A stretch of 64,000 bases of DNA from Pseudogymnoascus destructans (taxonomy: Eukaryota; Ascomycota; Leotiomycetes; Thelebolales; Thelebolaceae). Made by a program: the position numbers and the translations under genes. The stretch covers positions 1,466,957-1,530,956 of the forward strand of contig NW_020167523.1 of the NCBI RefSeq assembly GCF_001641265.1, read 5' to 3'. The notes beneath the pieces were generated by a model that saw nothing but the letters and a program-made list of their open reading frames with translations, was not told the DNA's origin and did no database searches. The first letter of the stretch is position 1, and each line of letters opens with the position of its first letter. Positions 11,598 through 23,474 of the stretch are shown piece by piece.

Positions 11598-14500
11598 TCA
11601 CAAGCCCAATCCAAAGCTCCACCCGCGAATACGAGTGGTATAGATGAAGAAGTAAACCAGCGCCCAGTTGATGATGCAGAAGGCAAGGAAAATGCCCATG
11701 CACTTCCACTTATCATCAGACTGAACATTAAGTGTGCGAAGATACTCCTCTCCGGACGAAAACGCGCAGTACGTGCAGTCAGACGTGGCATCTGGGTTGC
11801 CGAGGTATCCCGACTTGGCGATCTTCGAGACGAAGTCGCCCGCGTAGTCGAGGCAGGTCTGGTTCGGTGGCGGGTTGAAGTGGCTGAGTTCGAGCGGACT
11901 GCAGATTACCGGGGTGGAACTGACAGTGCCAGCGAGGGAGCCGCGGATCCAGTAGGTGACGGGATTAACGTAGTACATCCAGTAGCGCCAGAAGACGGGG
12001 AAGGAGGCGTATGGAATGAAGACACCGTTGAAGAAAAACACCATGACGAGGAAGAATGGAAGGACGTTGGAGATGACCGTGAAGGATGGCGCGAATGCCG
12101 TAACCCATTGACCCCAGCTCATTTGGAAGAGGTAGAATAGCATCGACATGAGATACATGTAGCCAGCGGAGCTGGAGTCAGTTGGAAGACCAGTAGGGTA
12201 GTACCAGCAAAGCCAGTAGATGGAACTCGTGAAAATGGCAGCTGGAATCTCGCCGAGGATACTGGATGTGCTGAAGGCGATCCAGCCATAGATTCGGCTG
12301 GGAAGTTCGCGAGATTCCCAAAGGCTACGGTTGGTATAAAACTTTGGGATGATGCTGTTCATCATGATTGGTGGGAGGAGAACAATAAGGAAGACTGAGA
12401 ACATGCGGTTCTGCATGTCACCAACAGTGTTGCCAAGCTGCCAGAATGTCTAATGGTATGTTAGTTAAATTCTCAAAGTTAACGCGGCAAACTTACAAAT
12501 CCATTGAAAATACCAGCAACGAAGCTGACAAAGATCTTTGAGTAGATATAGGAGGGATCGCGCCAGTATTGAGTAAAGAGGCGTTTTGTGAGCATAGTTG
12601 TCTGCAACATAACGGGCGCTGCAAATTCGTATTGAGTGCCCAATTCTGGGGCAGGAAGTTGGCTTCGCTCCCTATTAATGCGCTCGATCTCTAGGGCGAG
12701 CTCTCTGTTATTACTCGAACTTCTCCACTCTTCATTCCAGTTGACGACCTTTCCATCTCTGTAGCCTCGCTTGGCTGCGGTTTCCAGGATAAACTCTGCC
12801 ACATTCTTCGAAGGTGGGCAGACAAATCCCCTTTCGGCGAAGTACTTGACAACTGCAGACCCACCCTCGCCGACAGGACCGAAGTAGAACGTGTTTCCAC
12901 CCGGGTTCAGAGCGAGAATCATGTCGAATTGGTTGATGAGCATGGAGGATGGCTGATGGATGGTGCAGACGATTGCCTGACCTGCAAGAGAAAGCTTCTT
13001 CAGGAATCGGATAATTGAGTATGCCGACTGGCTGTCCAACCCACTCGTAGGCTCATCGAGGAACAGCAGCAGACTCGGCTTGGCGGCTAGCTCGACACCG
13101 ATGGTCAGTCTCTTCCGCTGTTCGACGCCCAGAGAGGATACAATTGCGTCCTGGATATCCTCAAGCTCTAGCAAGGTGATGATCTGGTCAACATAGGCTA
13201 TCTTCTCTTCCTGGGGCACACTGCGATCCTGGCGAAGAATAGCCGAAAACTCGAGTGATTCCCGGATAGTCGCTGTCCCATCGTGCAGATCCATCTGTTC
13301 ACAAAACCCTGTAGAACGCTGAAAATCAGGTCCCAAGGCCCGGCCATCGACCAACATATCCCCACTAATGACCCCGACGGTTTGCCTTTGGGCAAGGGTA
13401 TTGAGAAGGGTAGTCTTTCCGGCACCCGAGGCACCCATCAACGCCACCATCACACCTGGCTTGACATACCCGCTGATGCCGTTCAAGAGCTTCTTCTCGC
13501 CGCCGTCATAAGGAACGGTATACTCCACATTGGACCAAGTAAACACACGGTCGCTGTTGCTCCACCTCTCGGCAGATTTCTCGCCTTCATTGATAGTGGT
13601 CGACTCAACCACTGCGTTAGGCTGGCTGCCGCCTTCCACGTCGTCGACAGTTGCCTTCTCTGATACAACAAGCTGCTTAGCCTTGCGCGTCTTCTTGAAG
13701 GACAACGTGCCACCACCTCCACCGGTGAATGATATCTTCTCAGCAGCGATGGCTGTAATAAGCGTGTAAAAAAGAAAGAAGGCGATCACGACACCGAAAT
13801 TGCGCCATAAATGCTCTCTCGAGTAACCAAAAGATGCGGTGAGGTAACTAGACCCAGAAACCGTGGTGCTGCCAATCTCAGAGCCGGGTAGCGTACAACC
13901 TTGAAACTCGCGTGATGCACCTGGCCCCTGAGGAACCAGCTGCGAGTCGCTGCAAACCATGTCTCGTCCGGAAAATTCGTTTGTAATGACGGCCTCATAG
14001 GCATATGATATAGGATTGACGTAGTAAATCCATCCGAACCAAATGTATTTGTTGACGAGAAGGGGCTTTGGGATGACATATCCGACGTATATAACCAATA
14101 AGTTGAGAGCAACTCCTGCGAAGCGAACAGCGTCATCAATGCTCGGTGAAACGGCAGCGAACATACGATACATCGCAGTAAGGCACAGAGTTGTAACATA
14201 GACGAAGAGAGTATATATGAAGAATTTCGCCGCAGTCATGTCCATGCTGCTCAAAAAGAAGGTTATGATGGCGAATACAACAACCTGGCTGAGAATGAGG
14301 GGAATGTCAACCACAGCGCGAGCAATCGACACTGCCGAGGGCCGATAAAAGGCGTAGTCCTTGTGACGGGCAATGACTTCTCTTCCAGAGACGGCCTTCA
14401 TCAGCTCAGTGAGTTGAAGCCAGCCCGGGAACACAATAGAGAAGAACAGCACGCCGCTGCGAGAGAAAGCACCGCTGGTATCGAGAGCCTGCCCATAGAA

Positions 14501-16123
14501 AAGCGACCCGACGATGAGGGCATTGGCAATGATGACGAAGAATTTAGTATACAGCGACGTCTTGTCGCCGAGGGTGAGCCAGAACTCGCGCTTGGTGCAC
14601 GCGATGACTTGGCGGTAGAATGATACGGTGTAGCTCGACTCCTTCGAGACATGCTTGCTTTTAGATTGATTGACAGTTTGCTCAAAGCGACGGGTGTCGG
14701 CGTTGTCGGTCTCCTGTATCCTGGCTTCGTATCCACTGACATCTTGCAGGAGACGCTTGTAGCTCTCGCTAGCTCTAAACACAGTCTCGAGTTCCTCTGC
14801 AGTCTTTGGCATGGAGGCCTCACGGCCGGGCTGGAAGCGCCTCGCGTTGGGGTCGCAAAGAGAAGTGAGAAAATCAGATGTTGTCTCTCCAGCTGTGCAC
14901 AGAAAGCCCAAGCTTTCGAAATACTCCTTGGCCTCGGTAGCAGGGCCTTGATACAACATGCGACCCTCCTCGATAACCAGAACCTTGTCCATGAGATCGT
15001 AGATCCCCTCGCCAGCCTGGTAGAGCGTGACGAATGTGGTTCGGTTGCTGACATCAGTCATCACCCGCAAGGACTTTGCATAATCGAGGGCAGTGCTGGC
15101 GTCGAGACCTCTTGTCGAATTGTCCCAACAGACAACTGTAGATTTCGTTGCCAGAGTCTCTGCAATACCGACACGCTTCCTCTCTCCACCAGAAACTCCA
15201 CGAGAAAAGGCATCACCGACAAGGGTTTTCTTGGTGTGGCTGATGCCAAACATCTTCATGAGGGCATTAGCAACAATGGGAATACTATCCTGGTCCTGTT
15301 TCTTGGTCTTGTTCATCAGAGCGAATTTCAGCGTCTGCCAGACATTGAGCGATGGGAAATGCTGGTCATCCTCCGGGTTGTAGTTGACTTCTCCACGGTA
15401 AAGTTTGTGCTGTACGTCAGCGGGAATGCCTCCGTACGTGACATTGCCGTTGACTGCCACAAAGCTGGAACGTTCATTGGCGATGGTCTTCAAGAACGTA
15501 GAGCATCCAGAGCCAGGCCGTCCGAGGACGAGCATCATCTCGCCATCGCGAACAGCGCCGGTAAAATCATGTATTAAGTTCCTCGTCGGCGGCGCCTTCC
15601 TGAATTTGAGAGCAGGAATGAGATTGGATGCGTGGCGGTACAGGTCTGGGCCCAACGAACCCAACACCGCATCGGGCAAGGTCTTTACAAAGGTAACAGA
15701 GGAGTTGACTCCCACCACGGTCATGTTTTTGAAAACGACTCCGATCTTCTTACCGGCACCTCCAGCAGTCGTGCGGCGCTCGAGCTGGCCACCCAAGAGA
15801 AAACGGTCGAGCTGGAAGTCTTCTGAATCGTCAGGCTCGCCAGCAATATCAGCCTCGTCGTCGGCCAGCTTCTTCCTCTTTCCTGCGGCCGATTGGGTTC
15901 TCTTGTGAGACCCCAGCTTTGATAATTCCTTCCTCATCTCACTCAACTCTTCAATGGCTCCATGGCGGGACACAGCCTCCTGGTCGCCATCTTCGCCCCA
16001 TGTTCCTCCACGAATACTCTCCTTTGAGGCGACTGAGTGGACGGCAGTTGATCCCAGCGGTGTGGCATTGTAGCTGAGGACGTCCTCGTCTATGGGAGAC
16101 GGAGACTCAGTGCGGGTCGCCAT
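11598..16123 (-). CDS. PDR-type (ABCG) full-size ABC transporter
   Basis: Two exons on the minus strand: 16123-12497 (1209 codons) and 12449-11598. The 47-bp GT-AG intron (12450-12496) lies between GIFNGF and TFWQLGN. Product 1492 aa, the normal size of fungal pleiotropic drug resistance pumps. The order is (NBD-TMD)x2. NBD1 has the degenerate Walker A GRPGSGCS (about residue 200), signature VSGGERKRV (about 311) and Walker B with WDN. NBD2 has canonical Walker A GASGAGKT (about 895), the PDR-type degenerate second signature (GVEQRKRL) and LDEPTSGLD (about 1024). Six membrane helices follow each NBD. It pumps hydrophobic compounds out across the plasma membrane; the substrate cannot be read from sequence. 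The chosen stop gives a tail of RIRGWSFGLGL. A TATA-like stretch lies just upstream of the start. Confidence 0.93.
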
Positions 16124-17084
16124 AGCTGGGTATGTTTCTGGAGATAATCTTCATAGTAGCTGGGGAAATGAGATTTATGTATATATAGATAAACAAAACA
16201 AGGGTACCAGCGGGAGATGGCGTAGGGGGGGCTAGCACAGGGATCTAAGGATCGATGGAGGATGAGTAATTGTGAGTAGTGGGTGACTAAGGAGGGAGAA
16301 AGAGCCACTAACGGCCCCTAAACAAGAGTCAAGAGCAGCTAAGATGCACTAATGCAGCCTAACCACGAGCCATAGACGCTAGGAGAGAGGCAATAAGGAG
16401 ATAGTCTACGTACGCCTCTAGGGCAACCAACCAGATAGACACCGGAAAGGGATCAGGGAAAAAGGATTATAAATCAAGGTGTGGTAGTTGATTGGAAATC
16501 AAACCTTAGAATTAGAAGCCGCATTTCCTAGCACATGCGAGCATGCTGGTGGTAGGATTCAAGGATCCACGCCCTACGTAGTAGTACTAGACTAACGCGG
16601 CGAGACGAGTTCGGGGGTGCGGCGTAGCCAGTAGAGTTAGTTAGTAAAAAGCGAAGAGGCGAAGAGATTTTTAGGATTGCCGATAGGGGAAATATGAAAA
16701 TAATGGGTTTTAACTTTTTCTTGGCGCCTAATGTCACGCGGTCGCCTAGTGAACATTGCTTACCACAGGTTACGGCTGATGGGATGATAAATAGATCTTT
16801 ACGCATTACTCTCTCTCTATATGTCCCGCAAAGCCCGTCTCTACAAGCGTGTCACCTTGATAGTGACACGCTTGTAGAGACGGGCTTTCGATGCACAACC
16901 CCTTCCTGTAAGGAAGGCCATCACGTGCCACCACGTGAGGCCCACTTGGTAGGGCCCGTAGGGCTCGGTAAAGTAGGGCGCAAGGCGCCTGGATAAAAGA
17001 GGCTGGAGGCCTCAGAAGAAGGCCTCCAGTCAATAGTCGCTATATCTACGTAGACCTATTGTGCTTACAGAATACGATACCTTC
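16124..17084. other. Intergenic with a perfect hairpin; promoter of the ABC transporter
   Basis: The first 150 bp probably hold the ABC transporter promoter. Apart from the hairpin at 16830-16888 and an imperfect repeat of part of its arm, I see no gene, no transposase trace and no tandem repeat. Confidence 0.5.
16830..16888. repeat. Perfect 26-bp inverted repeat with 7-nt spacer
   Basis: Left arm 16830-16855 and right arm 16863-16888 are exact reverse complements (arm begins AAAGCCCGTCTCTACAAG). The spacer is CTTGATA. It lies between the ABC transporter promoter and the dead GH94 gene. No coding region is associated. It could be a collapsed MITE, a transcriptional hairpin, or a scar of a rearrangement. 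Confidence 0.9.
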
Positions 17085-18312
17085 CCGTAGGTTTACGACC
17101 CTTACACTTTGCATCACCACGCAGACTCCACAGGCCCTCGGCAAAAGCGTTATGCCTACGACACCGTGCCCGTCCGTGTTGAACAACTGACTAGATCTTC
17201 CCGCAGTTCTTAGAAAGTCCTTCCAGGCGCCACGGTAGTAGTTAGGGATGAACACTGGCAGCTGCCCGCGCTGTAAATAATCCTCTTCAGTTGGCCCAGG
17301 GATCATCTCCCGTAATAGTTTATAAGCGCGGTCCTTCTCCCCGATGCCGTATAAACTGTAAATGTAGAAGACGGCCGCTTGGTTGTACACGGATCCATTT
17401 TCCGCAGACCTAGCGCGCTTCTGCGTCAAGCGTCCCACGTCCTCGCGCATACCGCTAAACGGCGGAGCAAATATGAGGACACCGTACGTCGTGCTCAGCT
17501 GCTCGTCTACCTGCGGCAGCATCTTTTTGCGCTGTCTGGCATCCCGCCATCTAGGTCTTGCTGGGCAAGTGAAATCATGAAGGCTTTCCGTGCCACTTCT
17601 GGTTTGAGAAAGTTCATAATCGCTCGCGGCCTCGGAAAGCCTTTTTTACTAAAATATTTCTCACGCATAGAGCGGATCTCAGCATCGTCCAGAGCGGGCC
17701 CGAAAAGGAAACGGTATTCACGCTGGTCATCAGCTTCCAGAGTCTCGCGATACTGCACAGCAGCAGCTGGAGTCTCATACCGCGCATCACCACCACCCAG
17801 CCCTGGCTTCATCACCGCCGAGGGGGCATGTAGACCGCCCTCGCCCTCAAACACTTTCTGCGTAGTCTCCCATGAATTAGGCGGCGTCCCGCACAGGAAG
17901 TAAGATTTGTCCTTCAGCAGCTTATTCTTGAAGTAGTCTTCCGCCTTTTGATAAGGCGTAATGCTGGTCCCCACCACGGCTCCCAGATCCGGACGGTACT
18001 CTGCAGATTGGTTCATCCATGACATATTGCCGAATGGGAAATACGGGTAGACGCTGATCTTGCGCGGACGGCCCGACGGATTGGTTACCTTCACCGTCCA
18101 CATCTCCACCACGTCCTACGTGGGTAAGCCAACGCCATCTCCACACGGATCCCAACTTCTCCACCGTCCACGCAGTATCGCTCTTGCCCGCCGAGAACAA
18201 GAACCTGTCCACTGGCCCGCGCACAGGCTCGAACGGCGCAAAGAACAGCTGGTCAGCCTCCTCACCTTAATATAGGCGAAGCGGCCGGGGTGACGGTTGA
18301 GGTTATAAGAAA
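17085..18312 (-). pseudogene. GH94-family glycoside phosphorylase / glucan synthase-like gene, decayed
   Basis: Minus-strand pieces read, in order, NLNRHPGRFAYIK, PVDRFLFSAGKSDTAWTVEK, VEMWTVKVTNPSGRPRKIS and PYFPFGNMSWMNQSAEYR. A long open piece follows to about 17520, then YGVLIFAPPF, NGSVYNQAAVFYIYSL, FIPNYYRGAWKDF, QLFNT and GLWSLRGDAK. These are blocks of GH94 proteins (cellobiose/chitobiose phosphorylases and the NdvB-type C-terminal domain). At least three frameshifts are present (near 18150, 18115 and 17170). About the middle third, with the catalytic Asp region, is deleted at 17510-17530. No start codon or N-terminal domain is left. GH94 is mainly bacterial, so the ancestral gene may have been acquired; that is inference. 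Confidence 0.72.
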
Positions 18313-18743
18313 GTTTATGGCCACTTTGACAGATCTAAGTTTTATGATCCTTGCTAGGCGCGTCAATGATTTCACGGATTATATCCGTTCCACGGTCCGA
18401 CCTCGGGCTCGGGCATTGGAACTTAAAGGTTGGAGGTCATTCCGACGGCGTGTTATAGTCACGGTAAGACACAGAGGGCGGCATAAGAACTGTGGCATTG
18501 ATTGTGTTACATATGGACGAGTGGCATTGAATCCAGACCAGAATAGCCTTGACAACTGGTCTAGTACAATTTACTATAGAAAAACGAGGAAATATCAGTT
18601 GCTCATGATGGTGATATGCGTCCATATAATTCCACAATCCCGGTGTCAGGGTGAGGGGTGAGATCCCCCACGGTTGGTAAAGTCCTAGCACGGGATTATG
18701 GGCGGTTTCCGAAATTATATGGGGTAGACCTGGAATAAGTTTA
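18313..18743. other. Unassigned sequence between GH94 relic and MULE
   Basis: No gene or repeat recognised. The open frames here have no domain signature. The 9-mer ATAAGTTTA at 18735-18743 recurs at the far end of the MULE and is a candidate target-site duplication. Confidence 0.4.
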
Positions 18744-20805
18744 GGGCAAAAGATCCATATACCCCGTACAACGCGTAAAAAGATCGATATACCCTGTATG
18801 TTTTAAAAAGATCTATATGCCCTGTAACCCCCCAGTCTCCAGTCCCCCCAAGCCGTAGTCCTCCGTAACCCCCCCCCCTACCAAAAACAGCCATAACGGC
18901 CAGTTGAGCTCACCAACCTCATTGATGAGGCTGGCGACAGCACCGGGCATTGTGCCCTGCCTCGCCGCAGGTTCCGCAGCGAGAGCGGACAACAAGAGGA
19001 TCTCGCCGTCGAGGTCGACGGCAATCCTCTCGCCGAATCCTCTCCTTCCTAGGCCTCCCGCGCGGGACCCGTGTAATCGGAGGATCACACGGGTCCTGCG
19101 CATTAACCTCCAGCTCCGATATATCAATCGGAGTAAGAGGAACAACATAGGCAGCTGCCCATTGGGCAGCTGACATTGTAACAGGGAGAAAGGGGGCTAA
19201 TTGCCCCCCTCCAGCGAAGATCAGTGTAATGGCAAGGACCTCGTTGATACAGCGGCAGGGACATATTCCTGCCGCCGTATCAACGAGGTAGATGGTGCCG
19301 TCTGGCTGCACCACCCTCCCCGTTGTTGGGGAAGAGATCTGGACCCGGTTGCTCCGGGCCAATTCTCTTCCCTCCTCAATCCTAGCGTCGACGAACGGAG
19401 TCGTCAACCGGCCCTCAGTAATGGCAGAGGTTGCTGCTAGCAACCTCTGCCCCCGCTTCTCCATCACTCGATGCCAGATGGCATCAAGGAGCTCCACAAT
19501 AGGGAGCTCCCGGTCGATGCGGAGAACCTGATTTAGGATCTCCGCAATGTTGCTAGTATCGTGGCCAAATCGACGGCCACGAAACCAAGCCTCTGCCCAA
19601 GTCTCGAGGTAAAGAGCCGCCTCCAGCTTCTTTGCTCGGATCTTTTCGAGGGCGCCATCCCAGGCTGCCCTCTCTTCGCCCGTGCTGCAGCCCAGAAAAG
19701 GGGCTGTAGCGCCCTTCCAAACTTCTCCGTGAAGTTCTCTTTAAGGTGGTGGCAGCAATGTGCTACTACCAACCTCCCTCCCAAACCCCTCTCTGCCTCC
19801 CGAAGCCCCTTGTCTCTATCAGAGACAAGGGTGCTCTCCTCTATCACAAGCTCAGGGAGAGCTAAACGGAGGTGGTTTAAGAACCACCCCCAAGATTCCC
19901 CGTTCTCCGACTCCACCACTGCCCACGCAAGAGGGACAAGCTCGCCATTAGCATCAATACCAACGGCAAGCAGTAACGTAAGGATAAAACGGGCCTTTAA
20001 AAAGGTCCCGTCTACTGCCACTAGCCGGCGGCATAGAGTAAACGTGCCCCTCGAAACTGAGGGCAAACAAAGATGCGCTTAAAGCGCATGTGGATATCCT
20101 GAAGGAGATCTACATGTGCCCCACGAGACTTCCTCTCAAGGAGCTCCTTGTAGGCACGGCACAGCTGGAAGCTGTGCCGTTGGGCGCCAATATCGCCATC
20201 AAGAAGGCGTAGGCAGCATTCCTGCGCCCTCTTGTAGTCAATCTCCTCCGCAAATCGAATGCGGAGGAGATCTCTAATCTCCTTTGGGGTGGTTTTCGTC
20301 GTCACATTCAGGTGACGAGAGACCACCGGATCTAGCCAAGCCTTCTTCGACGAGGAGGCAGACTTCCGCACTCCTCGGCCGATGCAGGAGTGCTCTGGCT
20401 CGATAATAGTAGGGCCCATAACGAGGGCTCCTCATCATCATCGTAAAAGGTGGGTGTAGCTCGGCATCGCCAGCTACACCCATCCTCCTTCTCTGCACAG
20501 ATGAAGGAGGCCTTTGTAGCCTCCCTCTTCTCCGTCCAAAAGGAGAATTTGCCCTTGACAGCCCAGTCGTCAAGGGCCCGAACAAGGGCGTCGAGGTTGA
20601 GAAACTCGGCCTTATCCGATGGGACCGAGAGCCCTGCGAGTGAGGCCATATCGGCCAAAGGGAGAGGGAGGGAGGGAGAGACGTCTCGTCGAGTGCTTCC
20701 GAAGGTCGCCGTGGGGGAAGGAGGTGGACGCGCGACGCGTAAAGTGGAATCCTATTAATAGTTAGTACAGGGTATATTAATCTTTTTCGCTTACTTGCAG
20801 GGTAT
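18744..20805 (-). mobile_element. Decayed MULE (Mutator-like) DNA transposon
   Basis: Defined by a broken MULE transposase inside and by repeated end motifs. A motif of the form AAAGATCNATATACCCTGTA occurs three times in direct order at the left end (18748, 18777, 18805; period 28-29 bp) and twice, inverted and about 30 bp apart, at the right end (20766-20787 and 20796-20810). A 9-bp repeat ATAAGTTTA flanks at 18735-18743 and 20806-20814, which fits the 8-11 bp target duplications of MULEs. The right copy also overlaps the motif array, so the exact right border is uncertain. Confidence 0.7.
18919..20658 (-). pseudogene. MULE transposase, multiply frameshifted
   Basis: Minus-strand segments in three frames form one transposase. 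First is an N-terminal FAR1/MuDR-like zinc-binding region starting MADMASLAG at 20658. Then comes a helical stretch around HLNVTTKTTPKEIRDLLR. The MULE DDE domain follows, with VAVDGTFLKARF (first Asp) and STLVSDRDKGL (second Asp), then a degenerate SWIM-like Cys segment (ICPCRC). A C-terminal CCHC knuckle (CGTCGEAGHNARCC) ends it. Frame breaks lie near 20400, 20045 and 19540. The protein cannot be made as it stands. Confidence 0.8.
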
Positions 20806-20975
20806 ATAAGTTTACTCTCCGTAGTTCGAGGATAGATTGGCGTATACGTGTGGGGGATCTCCACCCTCTAACTGTTGAAAGGAGTACCGGGATACGGAAG
20901 TCTCATACAAATCGTATGGTATCTCGAGTAGCCGGGACTGACACTTTTTGGGCGCAACGTCAGGAGGGAAGCACA

Positions 20976-21140
20976 GCAAATACAGTATTTTGAATAGAAC
21001 AAATCAAATTAATTACTACCTAATCTACGGGCCTACGTACGCTATTTGTAGCCCTGGGGGAAACTTCCAAAGTCCGAACGAGCCGAAGCTTCGTAGCCTT
21101 AGTGGGAACTTCCAAAGTCCGAACGAGCTGAGCTTCGTAG
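20976..21140. repeat. Left copy of a dispersed inverted repeat, with internal direct repeat
   Basis: A block of about 110 bp whose core (about 21007-21064, containing CCTAATCTACGGGCCTACG) recurs in reverse complement at 45914-45972. Next to the core, a 35-bp unit starting AACTTCCAAAGTCCGAACGA is repeated directly (21062-21096 and 21107-21140). No coding capacity. It abuts the truncated 5' side of pogo element A. Confidence 0.85.
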
Positions 21141-21267
21141 GACTTACCGTCCTCGGAGGGGTGGTCGCTGGCGTTGTTGTTGGAGACAACAAGAAGAAGT
21201 GGACGCGGCTGCGTACTCATAGTCTGGCTTACAACAATGAACTCTGAATCGGGTTAGCGCGGCCTGC

Positions 21268-23343
21268 GTCATCTCAAGCGCAACGGTAGTAACGAGCTCA
21301 GATGGGCGGGCAAAGGCAAAAAAGGTGCAGCCTGGCAATCGGGAATGGGTTACAGTAATCCAAGGCGTTAGTTCTCAAGGTTGGGCAGTGCCGCCATTTG
21401 TCATTGTGGCAGGTAAAAACCACCTTGCATCTTGGTATGAGAATAGCGGATTTCCAGCAGATTGGGTAATCGCTGTTACCGCTGGACTACAAACGAGAGA
21501 GGTATGGATTGGATTCAGCATTTTGAGAAGCACACAAAGCCCCGGAGTGTTGGTGGTTATCGCTTGTTAGTCCTTGATGGTCATGAGAGCCACCACTCAG
21601 ACAAGTTTGAGGAGTACTGCAAAGAACACAACATTATTACGCTTTGTATGCCTGCTCACTCTTCCCATATACTCCAACCACTTGATGTTGGCTGTTTTGG
21701 CCCATTAAAGAGAGCTTACAGTCGGCAAATTGAAGATATGATGCGGGCTCATATTATTCACATTACTAAGGATGACTTCTTTCCTGCCTTCCACGCTGCA
21801 TTTAACATTGCAATGACAGAAAGCAATATTCAGGGAGGGTTCCGAGGTGCTGGGCTTCTTCCATTTAGCCCTGAGAGTGTAATATCTACACTTGACCTTA
21901 GGTTTAAGACGCCAACACCTCCAACCTCTCGCCCAAACACCGCTCAACCATGGGTTTCTCAGACACCAAATAACCCAACTGAAGCTGTATCACAGTCTAC
22001 TTTTATTAAAAACCGAATTGCGCATCATCAAAATAGCTCTCCAACCTCAATCTATGCAGCTGTTGACCAGTTTACAAAGGGTGCATCGCAAATAATGCAT
22101 CAATTAGCATTGTTAAAAGCAGAGAACCAAAACCTGCGACAGGCAAATGAAGTGCTAAGCAAGCGCCGGAGAGCTAAAAAAACACGACTACAGCAAGGAG
22201 GATCATGTCATACTGACATTCGTTGCACTCAGTTTGCTATCAAACTCAAGAGCAAACTTAGAAATCTCCTCCTCAAACCTACAAGTCACCATACATATCT
22301 TGGCTTATCACACCAACAACAGAAGCAATACTACTCAACGATTGCTGCAAACTCTTCTACTACATCTGTTTATGCTACATACATCACGGCATATCATTTG
22401 GACACTCATTGAACAAGTTATTAAGAAAATCTCCTCCTTAAGGGGGTGGGCCAATACTACCACATGGCATATCTCTACCAACTAGAGGCCTAGGAACATG
22501 AACGATAGCTCTAGAAGCTTCTACAACCCTCTATGATTCATTACACGTCATCGCTCCTTAGTTACCCACAAGATTGGTTAAGTTATGACATAATTTGTCT
22601 ATAGGTACTCTGACCTTGGACCTCCTTTTCACTTCCTATAGGCTAGGAACCCAAGAGATGGTTCTATGGGATTCTCTTACGTTCACTACATGATTAGCAA
22701 GCTAGTTGTGGGTCGCACTTGATTTCTAATACATTTACCAAGCCTGGTTAGTCATGGAAAGTCATGGAAAATGAGAGAACTACACTCCTTTGGCATAAAT
22801 AGGATTGCCCTTTCCTTAAGAAAGGGCAAGCAGGCAATACAGTAAATCGACTAGCACATACTTCTACGTCTTTTCCAAGCTTCCAAGCATTGATCTTGTT
22901 ATTCTCTGTTTTTGAAAAGTCAGTGAGGTGCTAACCTCTGACTTACCCCTGAGTTCCCAGACTCAACATTTGTTGCAACTTGTCTAAACCACTTCACCAC
23001 ATCATACACCTGATTGCTGCGTTGTGGAATAGTCTAAGCTACAACCCTTTGGCTCTGTTTCCTAAGACAGTGTGTTGTCTTAGTAAATTCATCCCTTCCT
23101 TGGGTGGCTAGATTCTCATATCTGGTGCACCCACCATTACAGATCACTTAGTCAACAGGTAGCACAGGAGCTACAGGACGAGAGGGACGTTGGCAAGTAG
23201 AGCAAGAAATAAGGGCAAGTAGTGGTCGGAAGCCAAGGGAAGAAACCCATGCACGTCGCTGTGGCAAGTGTGGTGAGACTGGACACAATGCGCGCACTTG
23301 TCAGATTGTAATAGACAGGTCTGAGGAAGAGGACTCCGAGTAG
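21268..23343 (+). pseudogene. Pogo/CENP-B-type DDE transposase, element A
   Basis: Begins in mid-protein at VVTSSDGRAKAKKVQPG. It runs through the DDE_1 catalytic region (LLVLDGHESHHSDKFEEYC, CMPAHSSHILQPLDVGCF) to KKTRLQQGGS, where the LTR is inserted. After the LTR the tail resumes and ends with a CCHC knuckle (CGKCGETGHNARTC) and an acidic terminus; stop at 23341-23343. There is a frameshift near 21480 and another just after the LTR. The N-terminal helix-turn-helix domains are missing. Confidence 0.85.
22206..23141 (+). repeat. Solo LTR of the gypsy family (subtype A) with TSD GATCA
   Basis: 936 bp, begins TGTCATACTGACATTCG and ends ACCCACCATTACA (TG...CA). Flanked by the 5-bp direct repeat GATCA (22201-22205 and 23142-23146). 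It differs from the LTRs of the full element by an insertion-type segment (after ACGATTGCTGCAAAC) and other changes, so it is a separate subtype. Confidence 0.95.
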
Positions 23344-23474
23344 TTTTAATTAATTTATATTGTTGTGGTGGATTTATCGCAATTCTTATGGGGTAGTCGC
23401 GATATTTTGGCACTTTCGCTTGTTTGGCACTTTCGTTATACATGCACGTTATGCAGTTTCTAATTTTTGAGTAT

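Larger units (their letters stand above)
21268..23449 (+). mobile_element. Pogo-type element A (5' truncated), split by a solo LTR
   Basis: The 3' end is intact: a TIR at 23404-23449 (inward ATTTTGGCACTTTCG, outer tip ACGT) followed by TA (23450-23451). It closely matches the TIR of element E. The 5' third, including the left TIR and the DNA-binding part of the transposase, is missing, and the sequence begins abruptly at about 21268 next to another repeat. A solo gypsy LTR (22206-23141) splits the transposase. Confidence 0.85.

Noticed and set aside
11515..11709. Extra C-terminal exon of the ABC transporter
   Set aside because: The frame is open, but I find no acceptable splice pair, and the shorter protein already has normal PDR length.
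14651..15577. 308-codon plus-strand frame opposite the ABC transporter
   Set aside because: Lies entirely antisense to NBD1 and adjacent regions of the transporter and has no recognisable domain.
16806..17033. Small minus-strand frame over the hairpin region
   Set aside because: Low-complexity translation, with the hairpin arm repeated in it; no domain.
18735..18743. Treating ATAAGTTTA as a proven MULE target duplication
   Set aside because: The right copy overlaps the terminal motif array, so it is kept only as a candidate.
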